Shown here: piece after piece, positions 1-6,997 of the stretch | How positions within the stretch are numbered: position 1 is the first letter of the stretch | Layout: each line of letters begins with the position of its first letter | From: Sulfitobacter sp. | Lineage (GTDB): Bacteria > Pseudomonadota > Alphaproteobacteria > Rhodobacterales > Rhodobacteraceae | Length of the DNA: 8,556 nucleotides | Reading direction: 5' to 3' | Assembly: GCA_026421135.1 (NCBI GenBank) | Contig: JAPKCR010000067.1 | Coordinates: 1 to 8,556, forward strand | Made by a program: the position numbers and the translations under genes | The notes under the pieces: generated by a model | The model's database searches: none | What the model saw: only the letters and a program-made list of their open reading frames with translations | Told to the model about the DNA's origin: nothing

Positions 1-1469
1 TGGCGATAGCTGCGACCAAAACCTGTGCTGCCCCGATAGTTGGTGTCCAACACAGCAAACCCGCGCGAGGTGAAAAACGCGATGTCCAAGGACAGCGCGC
101 TTGAGGCAGATGCACTTGGCCCGCCGTGGATCACGATGATTAGGGGCGGGAGTTCATCCCCCGGCCCTTGGTAATCGGGATTACAGGGCGCGTGATAGAA
201 CGCATGACTGGGTTCTGTGCCACCATAGCCATCATCGACCGGAAACGAGATTGCCTGCGGAGGCTTAAGACATGCCCGCGCCGCGTCGCTTAGCCCAGGA
301 TTAGCACTGCGCAGAACGGTGACCTCGAAAGTTTCAAGATCAAGCCTCACCAACTCCGACGGCCCTTGAAACTGGCCACCAAAAAAGACGGCAAAGCCCT
401 TGCCGACCCTCAGATGGGTGATGCTGGTATAAGGCAGGTCAACATCGCGCTCATAGCCGGTTGTCACATCGACCCGTGCCAGCCGCCACAGCCCACCCGA
501 AGTATAAGCCGCGAGAATTTGCGTATTTGTAATGAACCCATAGCTCGACACTCCGAGCCGCCAAAGCGGTGCCGTAAATTCTGCTTCTTGCTGCGTGACG
601 GCGACCAGATCGTCGCCCTGGACGCGGTAGATATTCCACCAGCGCGTACCGTTGATTTCGTTTCGGTCGCTGACACAATAAAGCTGACCATCAGGCGACC
701 AAAGAGGCTCGGCCATGGCTTCGTCGGAATAGCGCATGGCGTTCTGCAATACGGGGTTCAGGTCCGGATCAATCTGGGTGGCCGGTTTGCCGCCAATGGT
801 CCTGATGTCAGTCGCATTGCCCTGCGCGTCCAAGTTGGCGACCTGCAACCGTGTGCCTTCCCAAGGCATTGACGGGTAATCCCACGTGAGCCATGCCAGT
901 TGATTCCCATCGGGAGACAGGCGCGGTGAGGCATAAAAATCACCACCGGTTGCAATGGTGATTGGCAGCGCGTCGCCTGCCATATCCATCGCGACCATCG
1001 TTTGCTGGGCCTGACCGTTCAACAGGACGTCGCTGCGTTCTTGCACCGCGAAAATGAGCCCCCGCGCAGCATCAGGTTCCATATCGGCAAAATGCACGGG
1101 TTGGCGTGGGGTGATGGGTTTGGGAAACTGGCCCACGGCCTGCCGGTATATGCGCTGGTCCTTGGTCTGAGGGAAATCAGAGGTGGCAAAGTTGGTAAAC
1201 CACACGGTCCCGTCCTTGGCAGCCATTGCACCGCCGCCATAGGAATTCACCAATGTGCGCGCGCAGAAACCTTGGGGGGTGATGTCCTCGGGGCCATCTT
1301 CACCCATGCGTACAACCACCGACCGCCCCTTTTCGTCGGGGCGGCTTTCGACCCATAGAATTTTATCGCCATCCAGCGCCAATTGTTCGAATTTCACCGC
1401 CCCCGCCGCAAGGTCTTGCGCCGCGATAGGTGACACCCATGAACCGTAAGCCTCTGTCTTCACATCCAT
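1..1469 (-). CDS. S9-family (prolyl oligopeptidase-type) peptidase, partial, C-terminus beyond left edge
   Basis: Serine peptidase of the COG1506 acylaminoacyl-peptidase/dipeptidyl aminopeptidase type, which removes N-terminal residues or cleaves short peptides. The visible 489 residues begin MDVKTEAYGSW with no signal peptide, so it is probably cytoplasmic. Residues 1 to about 400 look like a beta-propeller, with PD40-like repeats SPDGNQLAW (185-193) and SPDGQLY (258-264). The hydrolase domain starts near 440 and shows IVIHGGP (445-451), the conserved segment at the start of the alpha/beta fold, and DTNYRGSTGFGR (475-486), typical of S9C enzymes. The catalytic Ser (GxSxGG), Asp and His lie outside the window, so activity cannot be judged. 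The ATG at 1469 sits 3 nt after the decarboxylase stop; GGAG (1478-1481) inside the last decarboxylase codons lies 8 nt upstream, implying translational coupling. Family assignment is secure; substrate is unknown. Confidence 0.9.
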   Translation of the reverse strand, partial: MDVKTEAYGSWVSPIAAQDLAAGAVKFEQLALDGDKILWVESRPDEKGRSVVVRMGEDGPEDITPQGFCARTLVNSYGGGAMAAKDGTVWFTNFATSDFPQTKDQRIYRQAVGQFPKPITPRQPVHFADMEPDAARGLIFAVQERSDVLLNGQAQQTMVAMDMAGDALPITIATGGDFYASPRLSPDGNQLAWLTWDYPSMPWEGTRLQVANLDAQGNATDIRTIGGKPATQIDPDLNPVLQNAMRYSDEAMAEPLWSPDGQLYCVSDRNEINGTRWWNIYRVQGDDLVAVTQQEAEFTAPLWRLGVSSYGFITNTQILAAYTSGGLWRLARVDVTTGYERDVDLPYTSITHLRVGKGFAVFFGGQFQGPSELVRLDLETFEVTVLRSANPGLSDAARACLKPPQAISFPVDDGYGGTEPSHAFYHAPCNPDYQGPGDELPPLIIVIHGGPSASASSALSLDIAFFTSRGFAVLDTNYRGSTGFGRSYR

Positions 1470-1472
1470 TCC

Positions 1473-3725
1473 TTATGCTCCACGCCATGGCCGCAGGTTG
1501 TTTTTCTCAACGATCACCTTGGTCTGTTCAATCGCCGTTTCCTTGAACGCCTCAAGGACCATGGGCAGCCAATTGCCTTTTTCTGTTGCCGTAACCCAAG
1601 GGTCTTGTGTGGTGGACACCAGAAAGTTGATCCCTGCCCCGTCCGTAGGGTTTAGCGATAGCCGCGCGCCAAAGGCGTCAACAAATTCCTGACCGTAATC
1701 GCCAACCTCAAAGCTGGAGGACGTGACGAACATCGGCTGTTTGGGCACCTCGCCGCCGTCATAAACGCCAATGCTGAGCGCTTGAAACATCGCAGTGTTA
1801 AAGTCGTTGGCCAGTGCCACATCAGTGTTCCACCCATCAGCGGCGCGGAAATTCAGCGAATAGGTGACGATATTCTGATCCGACCCCATCTCGCGGAATA
1901 CTTCTTGGGCGTCGGGGTTGTCGGCAAAATATGCCAACAGATCATCATTTTCGCGCGGCACAATTTCGTTGCGGATCAAGGCAAGTTGAGCGGCGATTTC
2001 AGCTTTGGATTTGCCTTGCTTTTCGGCGGGCAGACGCTGGAACGGCACCACCTTAAAACAGTCCTGTTCGCTCGCAACTGCCATCAACTGCGCGTAGAAC
2101 CGTTTGGAATTAAAGATACATTTGCCTAGAAGCTTGCCATAACCCGACTGATCGGGCCGAATGATTGCGTGGGACAGATACACACCTGCCGCTGCTGCTC
2201 CGGGTTTGGACCCCTCGATGCCATAAACCCCCACCGTCGGGTCAACGCCCCCGTGAAACACCACTGGCGCGGTAAAGGCGATCAGATCGCGCATCGCACC
2301 ATTGCGATAGCACAGCGAACCCGCCGGATAGGGAATGAATCCCGCCTTGTGCGGATCAACGGTCTGCGTGTCGGCATATTGCAACGCCTCGTACTGGCGT
2401 GTGACATAGTCGCTCATCACCATTGCAGGGGTGTGTTCCTGCGCACCTTGCTGGCTGTCGGGTTCCGGATGGCGCGGCTTGCGCAGGATTGACGCAAAAT
2501 AGCCACCCCACGCGCCGTCGACGTGAATGGTAAATTCCATCCCCTTTTTGCGATACTCTTCGCGCAGGGCAACAATGTCGGCCAATGGGTCAACCGAGCT
2601 TTCCTCGGTCGTGCCAAGAACAGCCACCACTTCAAGAACGGGCCGGCGGTTCTGATAGCAATTCTCTATCTGTTCGCGCAGATGATCCATCAGCATGCGG
2701 CCGTCCAGATCGACATATGTACTTTGAACGTGGTTCGCGCCCAATCCCAACAGCGCTGCCCCTTTGGGCCACGAATAGTGCCGCGTGCTGGGGGCCATTA
2801 TGACAGGCAGTTGGGTGACGTCTTTTAGGTAGGTGCGGTGCATGTCGGCCAGCCCGATGTTTTGCACAGAATATTTGTTCAACACGTCCTTGATGGTATC
2901 CGCCGAAATACCGCAGTCGGACTGAAGCCGCGGCGACAAGCCAATCACCTCGTCCACGCCAAGGTTCATCAGCGTCCAATTATCCAGCTCGGTCAGCTTG
3001 GCGGTGCCGCCTTGTACCAGCGTGACCGTGAATTCCTTGGCTACCGCCATCGATGGCTCAAGCTTGATCGCGTTGGCCAGCGACACGGGGAGATAGGTCA
3101 AATTGCGCGCCGCCCACATGCTTTCTGCGTTGGCGACCGACCCGTCACAGGTAATATGCGCCCAAGGGACGATGGTGCCCGGTGGCACGGTCGCGGACTC
3201 TGGGACGGTATATCCTAACATCCGCGCCAGATCCTTGCCCACCTCGATCTCAAGCAAGGTCGTAACCGGTGATGCCTCGGCTGCGACGTTGTTTTGATTG
3301 TACAGCATCGCGGCGAAGTACCCGACAAACCCCGGCATCGTGCAGTCCCAGTACATATGCGACTGGTTGCGATAGCTAGACAGCGGGATCGACCCGTGCA
3401 GGGCGTGCAGCATGTGATCCAGCTGGGTCTCTAGCGCTTCGATGGTGGCTTTATACTCGGCTGATGCTTTGATTTTGTCGGTCACATATACCGGATCACG
3501 AAATTGCCGACCGTACTCCCGCCGCGCGCCTGCATTGGCAGCGACAGCTTTGCCGACCATCTCGTGCATCACGGCTTCGTTTTCTCCCATCGGGCCAATA
3601 AACCAGCCCGCAAGCGAAGGCGTCCCCTTTTCATTCAACAAATCCAAGCGGTTGTTCGCCTGCGCCTGCGCGTGCATTGCAGACACGACTTTCGCGAAAT
3701 GCGCTTTGCTATCATGTGTGGTCAT
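1473..3725 (-). CDS. PLP-dependent group II amino-acid decarboxylase (tyrosine decarboxylase-like), 750 aa
   Basis: Cytoplasmic pyridoxal-phosphate enzyme expected to remove the alpha-carboxyl of an amino acid to give an amine and CO2. The PLP lysine is K460 in TVDPHKAGFIPYPAG (455-469). D403 in HVDGAWGG (401-408) should contact the pyridine nitrogen, and H316 in TRHYSW (314-319) should stack on the cofactor ring. NQNNVAAEASP (143-153), CDGSVANAESMW (193-204) and EGSKPGA (504-510) also match, from memory, the enterococcal and lactobacillal tyrosine decarboxylases. Those proteins are about 620 aa. The extra length here seems to lie mainly around 225-305 and 555-620. Substrate is not determined: tyrosine, another aromatic amino acid or glutamate are possible. 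The start at 3725 is supported by AAGAGG (3735-3740), 9 nt upstream. Transcribed with the peptidase that follows it. It lies downstream of choV, but its own promoter is visible at 3828-3857. Confidence 0.9.
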   Translation of the reverse strand: MTTHDSKAHFAKVVSAMHAQAQANNRLDLLNEKGTPSLAGWFIGPMGENEAVMHEMVGKAVAANAGARREYGRQFRDPVYVTDKIKASAEYKATIEALETQLDHMLHALHGSIPLSSYRNQSHMYWDCTMPGFVGYFAAMLYNQNNVAAEASPVTTLLEIEVGKDLARMLGYTVPESATVPPGTIVPWAHITCDGSVANAESMWAARNLTYLPVSLANAIKLEPSMAVAKEFTVTLVQGGTAKLTELDNWTLMNLGVDEVIGLSPRLQSDCGISADTIKDVLNKYSVQNIGLADMHRTYLKDVTQLPVIMAPSTRHYSWPKGAALLGLGANHVQSTYVDLDGRMLMDHLREQIENCYQNRRPVLEVVAVLGTTEESSVDPLADIVALREEYRKKGMEFTIHVDGAWGGYFASILRKPRHPEPDSQQGAQEHTPAMVMSDYVTRQYEALQYADTQTVDPHKAGFIPYPAGSLCYRNGAMRDLIAFTAPVVFHGGVDPTVGVYGIEGSKPGAAAAGVYLSHAIIRPDQSGYGKLLGKCIFNSKRFYAQLMAVASEQDCFKVVPFQRLPAEKQGKSKAEIAAQLALIRNEIVPRENDDLLAYFADNPDAQEVFREMGSDQNIVTYSLNFRAADGWNTDVALANDFNTAMFQALSIGVYDGGEVPKQPMFVTSSSFEVGDYGQEFVDAFGARLSLNPTDGAGINFLVSTTQDPWVTATEKGNWLPMVLEAFKETAIEQTKVIVEKNNLRPWRGA

Positions 3726-3734
3726 AAAAATAGG

Positions 3735-3740
3735 CCTCTT
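3735..3740 (-). promoter_or_regulatory. Ribosome-binding site of the decarboxylase gene
   Basis: AAGAGG on the minus strand, separated by 9 nt from the ATG at 3725. It supports this start over internal methionines such as M17. Confidence 0.6.
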
Positions 3741-3763
3741 GGAAAACAGGATGAGATTAAGGG

Positions 3764-3799
3764 TCGCGCAAAAATGCGATGCCCTTTTTTATAAAAAAG
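3764..3799 (-). other. Structured 5' leader of the decarboxylase mRNA (candidate)
   Basis: Between the predicted transcription start and the ATG lie two symmetric elements. One is a perfect 16-bp palindrome, C-T6-AT-A6-G (3784-3799). The other is a short hairpin TCGC/GCGA around an A/T-rich loop (arms near 3764-3767 and 3776-3779, with GGG/CCC outside). Neither is followed by a T-run on the minus strand, so neither is an intrinsic terminator. They could shape translation or mRNA stability, or be chance symmetry in AT-rich DNA. Confidence 0.3.
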
Positions 3800-3806
3800 C
3801 GGCGAA

Positions 3807-3827
3807 ATCGTTAACTATATTAACGAT
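3807..3827. promoter_or_regulatory. Perfect 8-bp inverted repeat, candidate operator of the decarboxylase promoter
   Basis: Arms ATCGTTAA (3807-3814) and TTAACGAT (3820-3827) are exact reverse complements around the 5-nt spacer CTATA. The repeat abuts the predicted -10 box (3828-3833) and covers the expected start point near 3820, where a dimeric repressor would block initiation. The regulator is not encoded in the window and its family cannot be told from this site. Confidence 0.55.
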
Positions 3828-3857
3828 ATTCTATCAAACTTTTTGCCCTGAGGTCAA
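3828..3857 (-). promoter_or_regulatory. Sigma70-type promoter for the decarboxylase-peptidase pair
   Basis: On the minus strand, -35 TTGACC (3852-3857, 5 of 6 consensus bases) and -10 TAGAAT (3828-3833, 5 of 6) are separated by 18 bp of AT-rich DNA. The transcription start is predicted near 3820, giving a leader of roughly 95 nt before the ATG at 3725. It is the best promoter match in this spacer and allows the pair to be expressed separately from the choline genes. Confidence 0.6.
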
Positions 3858-3872
3858 AAAAGTGACCGCAGG
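3847..3872. repeat. Imperfect inverted repeat over the -35 box, downstream of choV
   Basis: Arms of 10 nt (3847-3856 and 3863-3872) pair with a single mismatch around a 6-nt loop; the inner GGTCA/TGACC pairs are exact. Read on the minus strand it could form a hairpin about 50 nt after the choV stop, but the T-run is in the loop and not after the stem, so it is not a canonical terminator. As DNA it overlaps the -35 hexamer TTGACC and could be a second regulator site. Either role is inference. Confidence 0.4.
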
Positions 3873-3920
3873 CTATTAATGTGTTTGATCGTTGGGTGGG
3901 CCTAGCGCCCTATCGTGGCA

Positions 3921-4964
3921 TCAGCGCGTTTGCAGTCTTTCGATGATGCTTGCGGCAGTCACGGTCCCGATGGTCTTTCCGCCTTCTTCGACCGCGATTT
4001 CGCCGACCTGGTCACCCAGTTTTTGGATAAGATCATCCACCGGCGTTTCAGCCGAAACATGGGTCGGAGCGCCCCCTGCCACCGGCCCCATGACATCGCG
4101 TGCCGTCAAGACGCCAAGCGGGTTCATATTTGCCACAAACTCGGCGACATAAGGCGACGCCGGGTTTGAAAAAATCTCGCGCGGGGTGCCGCATTGCACG
4201 ATACGTCCGCCTTCCATGATCGCAATACGCCCGCCCAATTTGAACGCCTCGTCCAAGTCGTGGCTTACAAAAATAATGGTGCGTTTCAGTTCGCGTTGCA
4301 GATCCAACAGCTCGTCTTGCAGCCGTGTGCGGATCAACGGATCAAGCGCCGAGAAAGGTTCGTCCATCAGCAAAATCGGGGCTTCGGTCGCAAACGCTCG
4401 GGCCAGACCCACACGTTGTTGCATGCCCCCCGACAGGTCCCCTACCTTGCGATCTGCCCAATCGGACAGACCCACAAGGGCTAGCTGTTTATCTGCCCGG
4501 TCAAGCCGTTCTGCCTTGGGGACATCGGCCAGTTCCAAGCCCAATGCCACGTTGTCGCGTACCGACCGCCAAGGCAGCAGGCCAAACTGTTGAAACACCA
4601 TCGACACGCATTCACGACGTACACGGCGCAAATCAGCGTCAGAACTGGCAGCGATATTGCAAGACCAACTGCCATCATTAACGCGCACAGTGCCCCGCGC
4701 CATCGGGTTCAATCCATTCACCGCCCGCAGCAACGTGGATTTACCCGAGCCGGATAGCCCCATCAACACAAGGATTTCGCCAGATTTCACATCCAGTGAA
4801 CAGTTATGGACACCCAACACCTGGCCGGTTGCGACTTCGATCTCGGCACGGTCTTGGCCCGCATCCATCAAGGGCAACGCTTGTTCAGGCTTGTCGCCGA
4901 ACACAATGGAAACATTGTCAAATTCAACAGCATTCTGGGGGGTGGTTTTCATATCAGCGCTCAT
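3921..4964 (-). CDS. choV: Choline ABC transporter ATP-binding protein ChoV
   Basis: ATPase that powers choline import, acting as a dimer on the cytoplasmic face of ChoW. In order: an N-terminal extension typical of the glycine betaine/proline ProV group (1-50); Walker A GLSGSGKST (69-77); Q-loop FQQFGLLPWR (124-133); signature LSGGMQQR (177-184); Walker B ILLMDEPFSALD (197-208); switch histidine H235 in VSHDLDEA. All catalytic residues are intact. The C-terminal stretch, about 286-347, resembles a single CBS-type module (TARDVM, then IGTVTAASIIERL), shorter than the paired CBS domains of ProV/OpuA proteins. The start at 4964 overlaps the choW stop by ATGA, so the two are translationally coupled. 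The choline assignment comes from the linked ChoX; by itself this protein would be called a quaternary-amine transporter ATPase. Confidence 0.93.
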   Translation of the reverse strand: MSADMKTTPQNAVEFDNVSIVFGDKPEQALPLMDAGQDRAEIEVATGQVLGVHNCSLDVKSGEILVLMGLSGSGKSTLLRAVNGLNPMARGTVRVNDGSWSCNIAASSDADLRRVRRECVSMVFQQFGLLPWRSVRDNVALGLELADVPKAERLDRADKQLALVGLSDWADRKVGDLSGGMQQRVGLARAFATEAPILLMDEPFSALDPLIRTRLQDELLDLQRELKRTIIFVSHDLDEAFKLGGRIAIMEGGRIVQCGTPREIFSNPASPYVAEFVANMNPLGVLTARDVMGPVAGGAPTHVSAETPVDDLIQKLGDQVGEIAVEEGGKTIGTVTAASIIERLQTR

Positions 4965-5794
4965 TTCCGTGTCACCCGCAGCATACGGTCAAGCATAATT
5001 GCGACGACCACGATAATCAGCCCGGATTCAAACCCAAGCCCCGTATTGACAGAATTCAGTGCCCGCACAACCGGCACACCTAAGCCATCAGCGCCCACAA
5101 GCGCCGCGATCACGACCATGGATAGCGATAGCATGATCGTCTGGTTCAGCCCTGCCATGATCTGCGGCAAGGCATAGGGCAGTTCGATTTTCCACAAGGT
5201 CTGACTTGGCTTTGCGCCAAACGCTTGTGCGGCCTCAAGCAAGGGTTTGGGTGTCGATGCGATACCCAACTGCGTCAAACGGATCGGCGCGGGCAGCACA
5301 AAAATCACGGTGGCGATCAGGCCCGGCACCATGCCGATGCCAAAAAACACAATCGCGGGGATGAGATACACAAACGTCGGCAGCGTCTGCATCAGGTCCA
5401 GCACCGGGGCCATATAGCGGTACAACTTGGGCCGGTGCGCGGCGGCGATGCCGATCGGCACACCCACGCCCATACACACCACACAGGCTGATAACACCAG
5501 GGTAAGGCTTTCGGTGGTTTCCTCCCAATAGTCTTGGTTCAGGATGAACAAGAACCCCAGAAAGATCATCAAGGGGGTTTTCCAGTTGCGCTGGATCAAC
5601 CATGTCAACGCCGCAAAAGCCGCGATGATGAACAAGGGATGCGGTGTTTGCAGCACCCAGAGGATCGCCTCGATCAACCATTCCATCGCGACTGAAAGAC
5701 CATCGAACAACCAGCCTGCGTGGACCAGCAGCCAGTCAAAAACGGCTTCGGCAGCGTCGTCTATGGGGATCTTGTTATCGGTGAGCCAGTTCAT
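4961..5794 (-). CDS. choW: Choline ABC transporter permease ChoW
   Basis: Inner-membrane permease of the ProW/OpuAB type, 277 aa, forming the choline channel as a dimer. A short amphipathic N-terminus with WLIEAILWVLQ (39-49) is followed by hydrophobic spans near 53-68, 74-87, 97-118, 141-170, 215-236 and 255-270. The cytoplasmic loop with the EAA motif, which docks on ChoV, is at about 187-212 (EAAQAFGAKPSQTLWKIELP). The ATG at 5794 has GGAG (5801-5804) 6 nt upstream. An intrinsic terminator lies just upstream, between choX and choW, so its transcription probably depends on read-through from choX. The stop overlaps the choV start. Family is clear; substrate is assigned through ChoX. Confidence 0.93.
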   Translation of the reverse strand: MNWLTDNKIPIDDAAEAVFDWLLVHAGWLFDGLSVAMEWLIEAILWVLQTPHPLFIIAAFAALTWLIQRNWKTPLMIFLGFLFILNQDYWEETTESLTLVLSACVVCMGVGVPIGIAAAHRPKLYRYMAPVLDLMQTLPTFVYLIPAIVFFGIGMVPGLIATVIFVLPAPIRLTQLGIASTPKPLLEAAQAFGAKPSQTLWKIELPYALPQIMAGLNQTIMLSLSMVVIAALVGADGLGVPVVRALNSVNTGLGFESGLIIVVVAIMLDRMLRVTRK

Positions 5795-5820
5795 TGGGGT
5801 CTCCGCGAAGGATTGTTACT

Positions 5821-5856
5821 AAATACAAAAAAGGGCCCACCCATTGGCAGGCCCTT
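5821..5856 (-). terminator. Intrinsic terminator/attenuator between choX and choW
   Basis: On the minus strand, 19 nt past the choX stop, an 11-bp stem (arms 5846-5856 and 5831-5841, with GGGCC/GGCCC at its core and two G-U pairs) closes a 4-nt loop (5842-5845). The end of the stem runs directly into a T-run at 5832-5827, followed by GTATTT. This is a textbook rho-independent terminator. Because choW and choV lie beyond it with no clear promoter in the remaining 26 nt, partial read-through is the likely way they are expressed. Confidence 0.85.
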
Positions 5857-5874
5857 GTGATCATTTGCTGCGCA

Positions 5875-6798
5875 TTATTCGACGATTGTCTTTGCAGCCG
5901 CCATTGCATCGCCACCGTCCAATGTGGTGACACCTGCCAACCAAGTGTCCAGAACGGCAGGGTTTGCCTTGATCCATGCGGTTGCGGCATCCGCAGGTTC
6001 CTGGCCGTCATCCAGAATTGCGCCCATGATTTCGTTTTCCATGGCCAGCGTGAATTCCATGTTGTTCAGCAGTTTGCCGACGTTCGGGCACTCTTCAACA
6101 TAGCCCGCGCGCGTATTGGTAAAGACCGAAGCGCCGCCAAGGTTGGGACCGAAAAAATCATCGCCACCTTCAAGATAGGTCAGCTCGAAGTTCGCGTTCA
6201 TCGGGTGTGGTTCCCAGCCTAGGAATACGACCGGGTCGCCTTTGCCAGTGGCACGTTTGACCTGTGCCAGCATGCCCTGCTCTGACGATTCCTTGACCTC
6301 AAAGTCCTTGAGATCGAACGCGTTGTCGTCGATCATCGACTGGATCAGGCGGTTTCCATCATTGCCCGGCTCGATGCCATAGATCGTCGCGTCCAGCGCG
6401 TCGGCATTGGCGGCAATATCGGCAAATGTCTTGATGCCCATATCGGCGGCTGCCTTGTTGACGGCCAATGTGTATTTTGCTCCGTTCAAGTTAGCGCGTA
6501 CGGTATCCACGGTGCCAGCCTCGCGGTAGGGGGCGATGTCGGCCTCCATTGTGGGCATCCAGTTGCCCAGAAACACGTCAACGTCCCCGGCGGCCATTGC
6601 GGTATAGGTCACGGGTACGGACAAGATCTTGATGTCGGTCTCATAGCCCAGCGCCTGCAAAACAACAGTGGTCGCAGCAGTGGTGGCTGTAATATCGGTC
6701 CAGCCCACGTCGGAAAATGTAATTTCCTCGCAGCCCGAAGCGGACAGGCTGGTGGCAAGGCTAAGCGAAAGGGCCGTGGTGGTGGCGAGAATTTTCAT
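5875..6798 (-). CDS. choX: Choline-binding periplasmic protein ChoX
   Basis: Periplasmic receptor that captures choline and delivers it to ChoWV. A signal peptide covers about residues 1-20 (MKILATTTALSLSLATSLSA), with likely cleavage near SLSA-SGC. The choline-cage residues of Sinorhizobium meliloti ChoX, recalled as W43, D45, W90, Y119, N156 and W205, correspond here to W33, D35, W80, Y109, N146 and W195: a constant offset of 10 with all six conserved. C23 and C237 likewise match the recalled Cys33-Cys247 disulfide. Motifs include VGWTDITATTA (31-41), FLGNWMPTMEADIAPY (76-91) and FLGWEPHPMN (192-201). Length (307 aa) is normal. The start at 6798 has AGGGAG (6808-6813) 9 nt upstream. First gene of the operon, followed by a terminator that should raise its level over choWV. 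Confidence 0.96.
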   Translation of the reverse strand: MKILATTTALSLSLATSLSASGCEEITFSDVGWTDITATTAATTVVLQALGYETDIKILSVPVTYTAMAAGDVDVFLGNWMPTMEADIAPYREAGTVDTVRANLNGAKYTLAVNKAAADMGIKTFADIAANADALDATIYGIEPGNDGNRLIQSMIDDNAFDLKDFEVKESSEQGMLAQVKRATGKGDPVVFLGWEPHPMNANFELTYLEGGDDFFGPNLGGASVFTNTRAGYVEECPNVGKLLNNMEFTLAMENEIMGAILDDGQEPADAATAWIKANPAVLDTWLAGVTTLDGGDAMAAAKTIVE

Positions 6799-6807
6799 AA
6801 TGGGTGG

Positions 6808-6824
6808 CTCCCTGTGTTATTATA
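6808..6824 (-). promoter_or_regulatory. choX promoter -10 box and ribosome-binding site
   Basis: TATAAT (6819-6824, perfect consensus) lies just before AGGGAG (6808-6813). The best -35 candidate, TTAGCG at 18-bp spacing, matches only 3 of 6 bases, which would fit an activator-dependent or weak promoter. If this -10 is used, transcription starts near 6812, at the edge of the ribosome-binding site, giving a leader of only about 14 nt. That short leader is a reason for caution. TTAG-N4-CTAA (6837-6848), a small inverted repeat, overlaps the -35 region. Confidence 0.45.
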
Positions 6825-6983
6825 TTTGATGGCGCATTAGAGCGCTAACACGGCCCGCGATGCAACCCGATTTGTGATGGGTGAAGCAGTGGCGCGCGAC
6901 CTTGCACAGCACGCACGTCACAGTTAGCCAAGGGACAATCTCCTAATTGGCCCCAAATGATACGGGGGCCCTGCCCCAACAGC

Positions 6984-6988
6984 AAAGG
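6984..6988 (+). promoter_or_regulatory. Ribosome-binding site that sets the DgoK-like start
   Basis: AAAGG, 9 nt before the ATG at 6998. It favours this ATG over the in-frame TTG at 6947, which would add 17 residues unlike anything at the N-terminus of DgoK proteins. Confidence 0.55.
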
Positions 6989-6997
6989 TTTGCCAGA

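Larger units (their letters stand above)
6799..6997. other. Divergent intergenic region between choX and the DgoK-like gene
   Basis: 199 bp without a gene. The left end carries the choX promoter elements. The right end has an inverted repeat GGCCCC/GGGGCC (6949-6954 and 6965-6970, 10-nt loop) that would fall in the leader of the plus-strand gene. I found no convincing plus-strand promoter. Confidence 0.5.

Noticed and set aside
1002..1358. Plus-strand open frame of 118 codons opposite the S9 peptidase propeller
   Set aside because: The minus-strand frame shows clear family motifs and runs uninterrupted; this is a shadow frame common in GC-rich DNA.
3442..3879. Plus-strand open frame of 145 codons opposite the decarboxylase start and its promoter
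   Set aside because: It is antisense to a well-conserved enzyme, covers the promoter region and encodes no recognisable domain.
3898..3910. GGGC/GCCC inverted repeat just after choV as a terminator
   Set aside because: The stem is only 4 bp and no T-run follows on the minus strand.
5875..6222. Plus-strand open frame, 142 codons from 5794, opposite the choX 3' half
   Set aside because: It spans the terminator hairpin and is antisense to a fully conserved ChoX coding region.
6947..6997. A 17-residue N-terminal extension of the DgoK-like protein starting at TTG 6947
   Set aside because: No ribosome-binding site at useful spacing before the TTG, whereas ATG 6998 has AAAGG 9 nt upstream and gives an N-terminus that lines up with DgoK.
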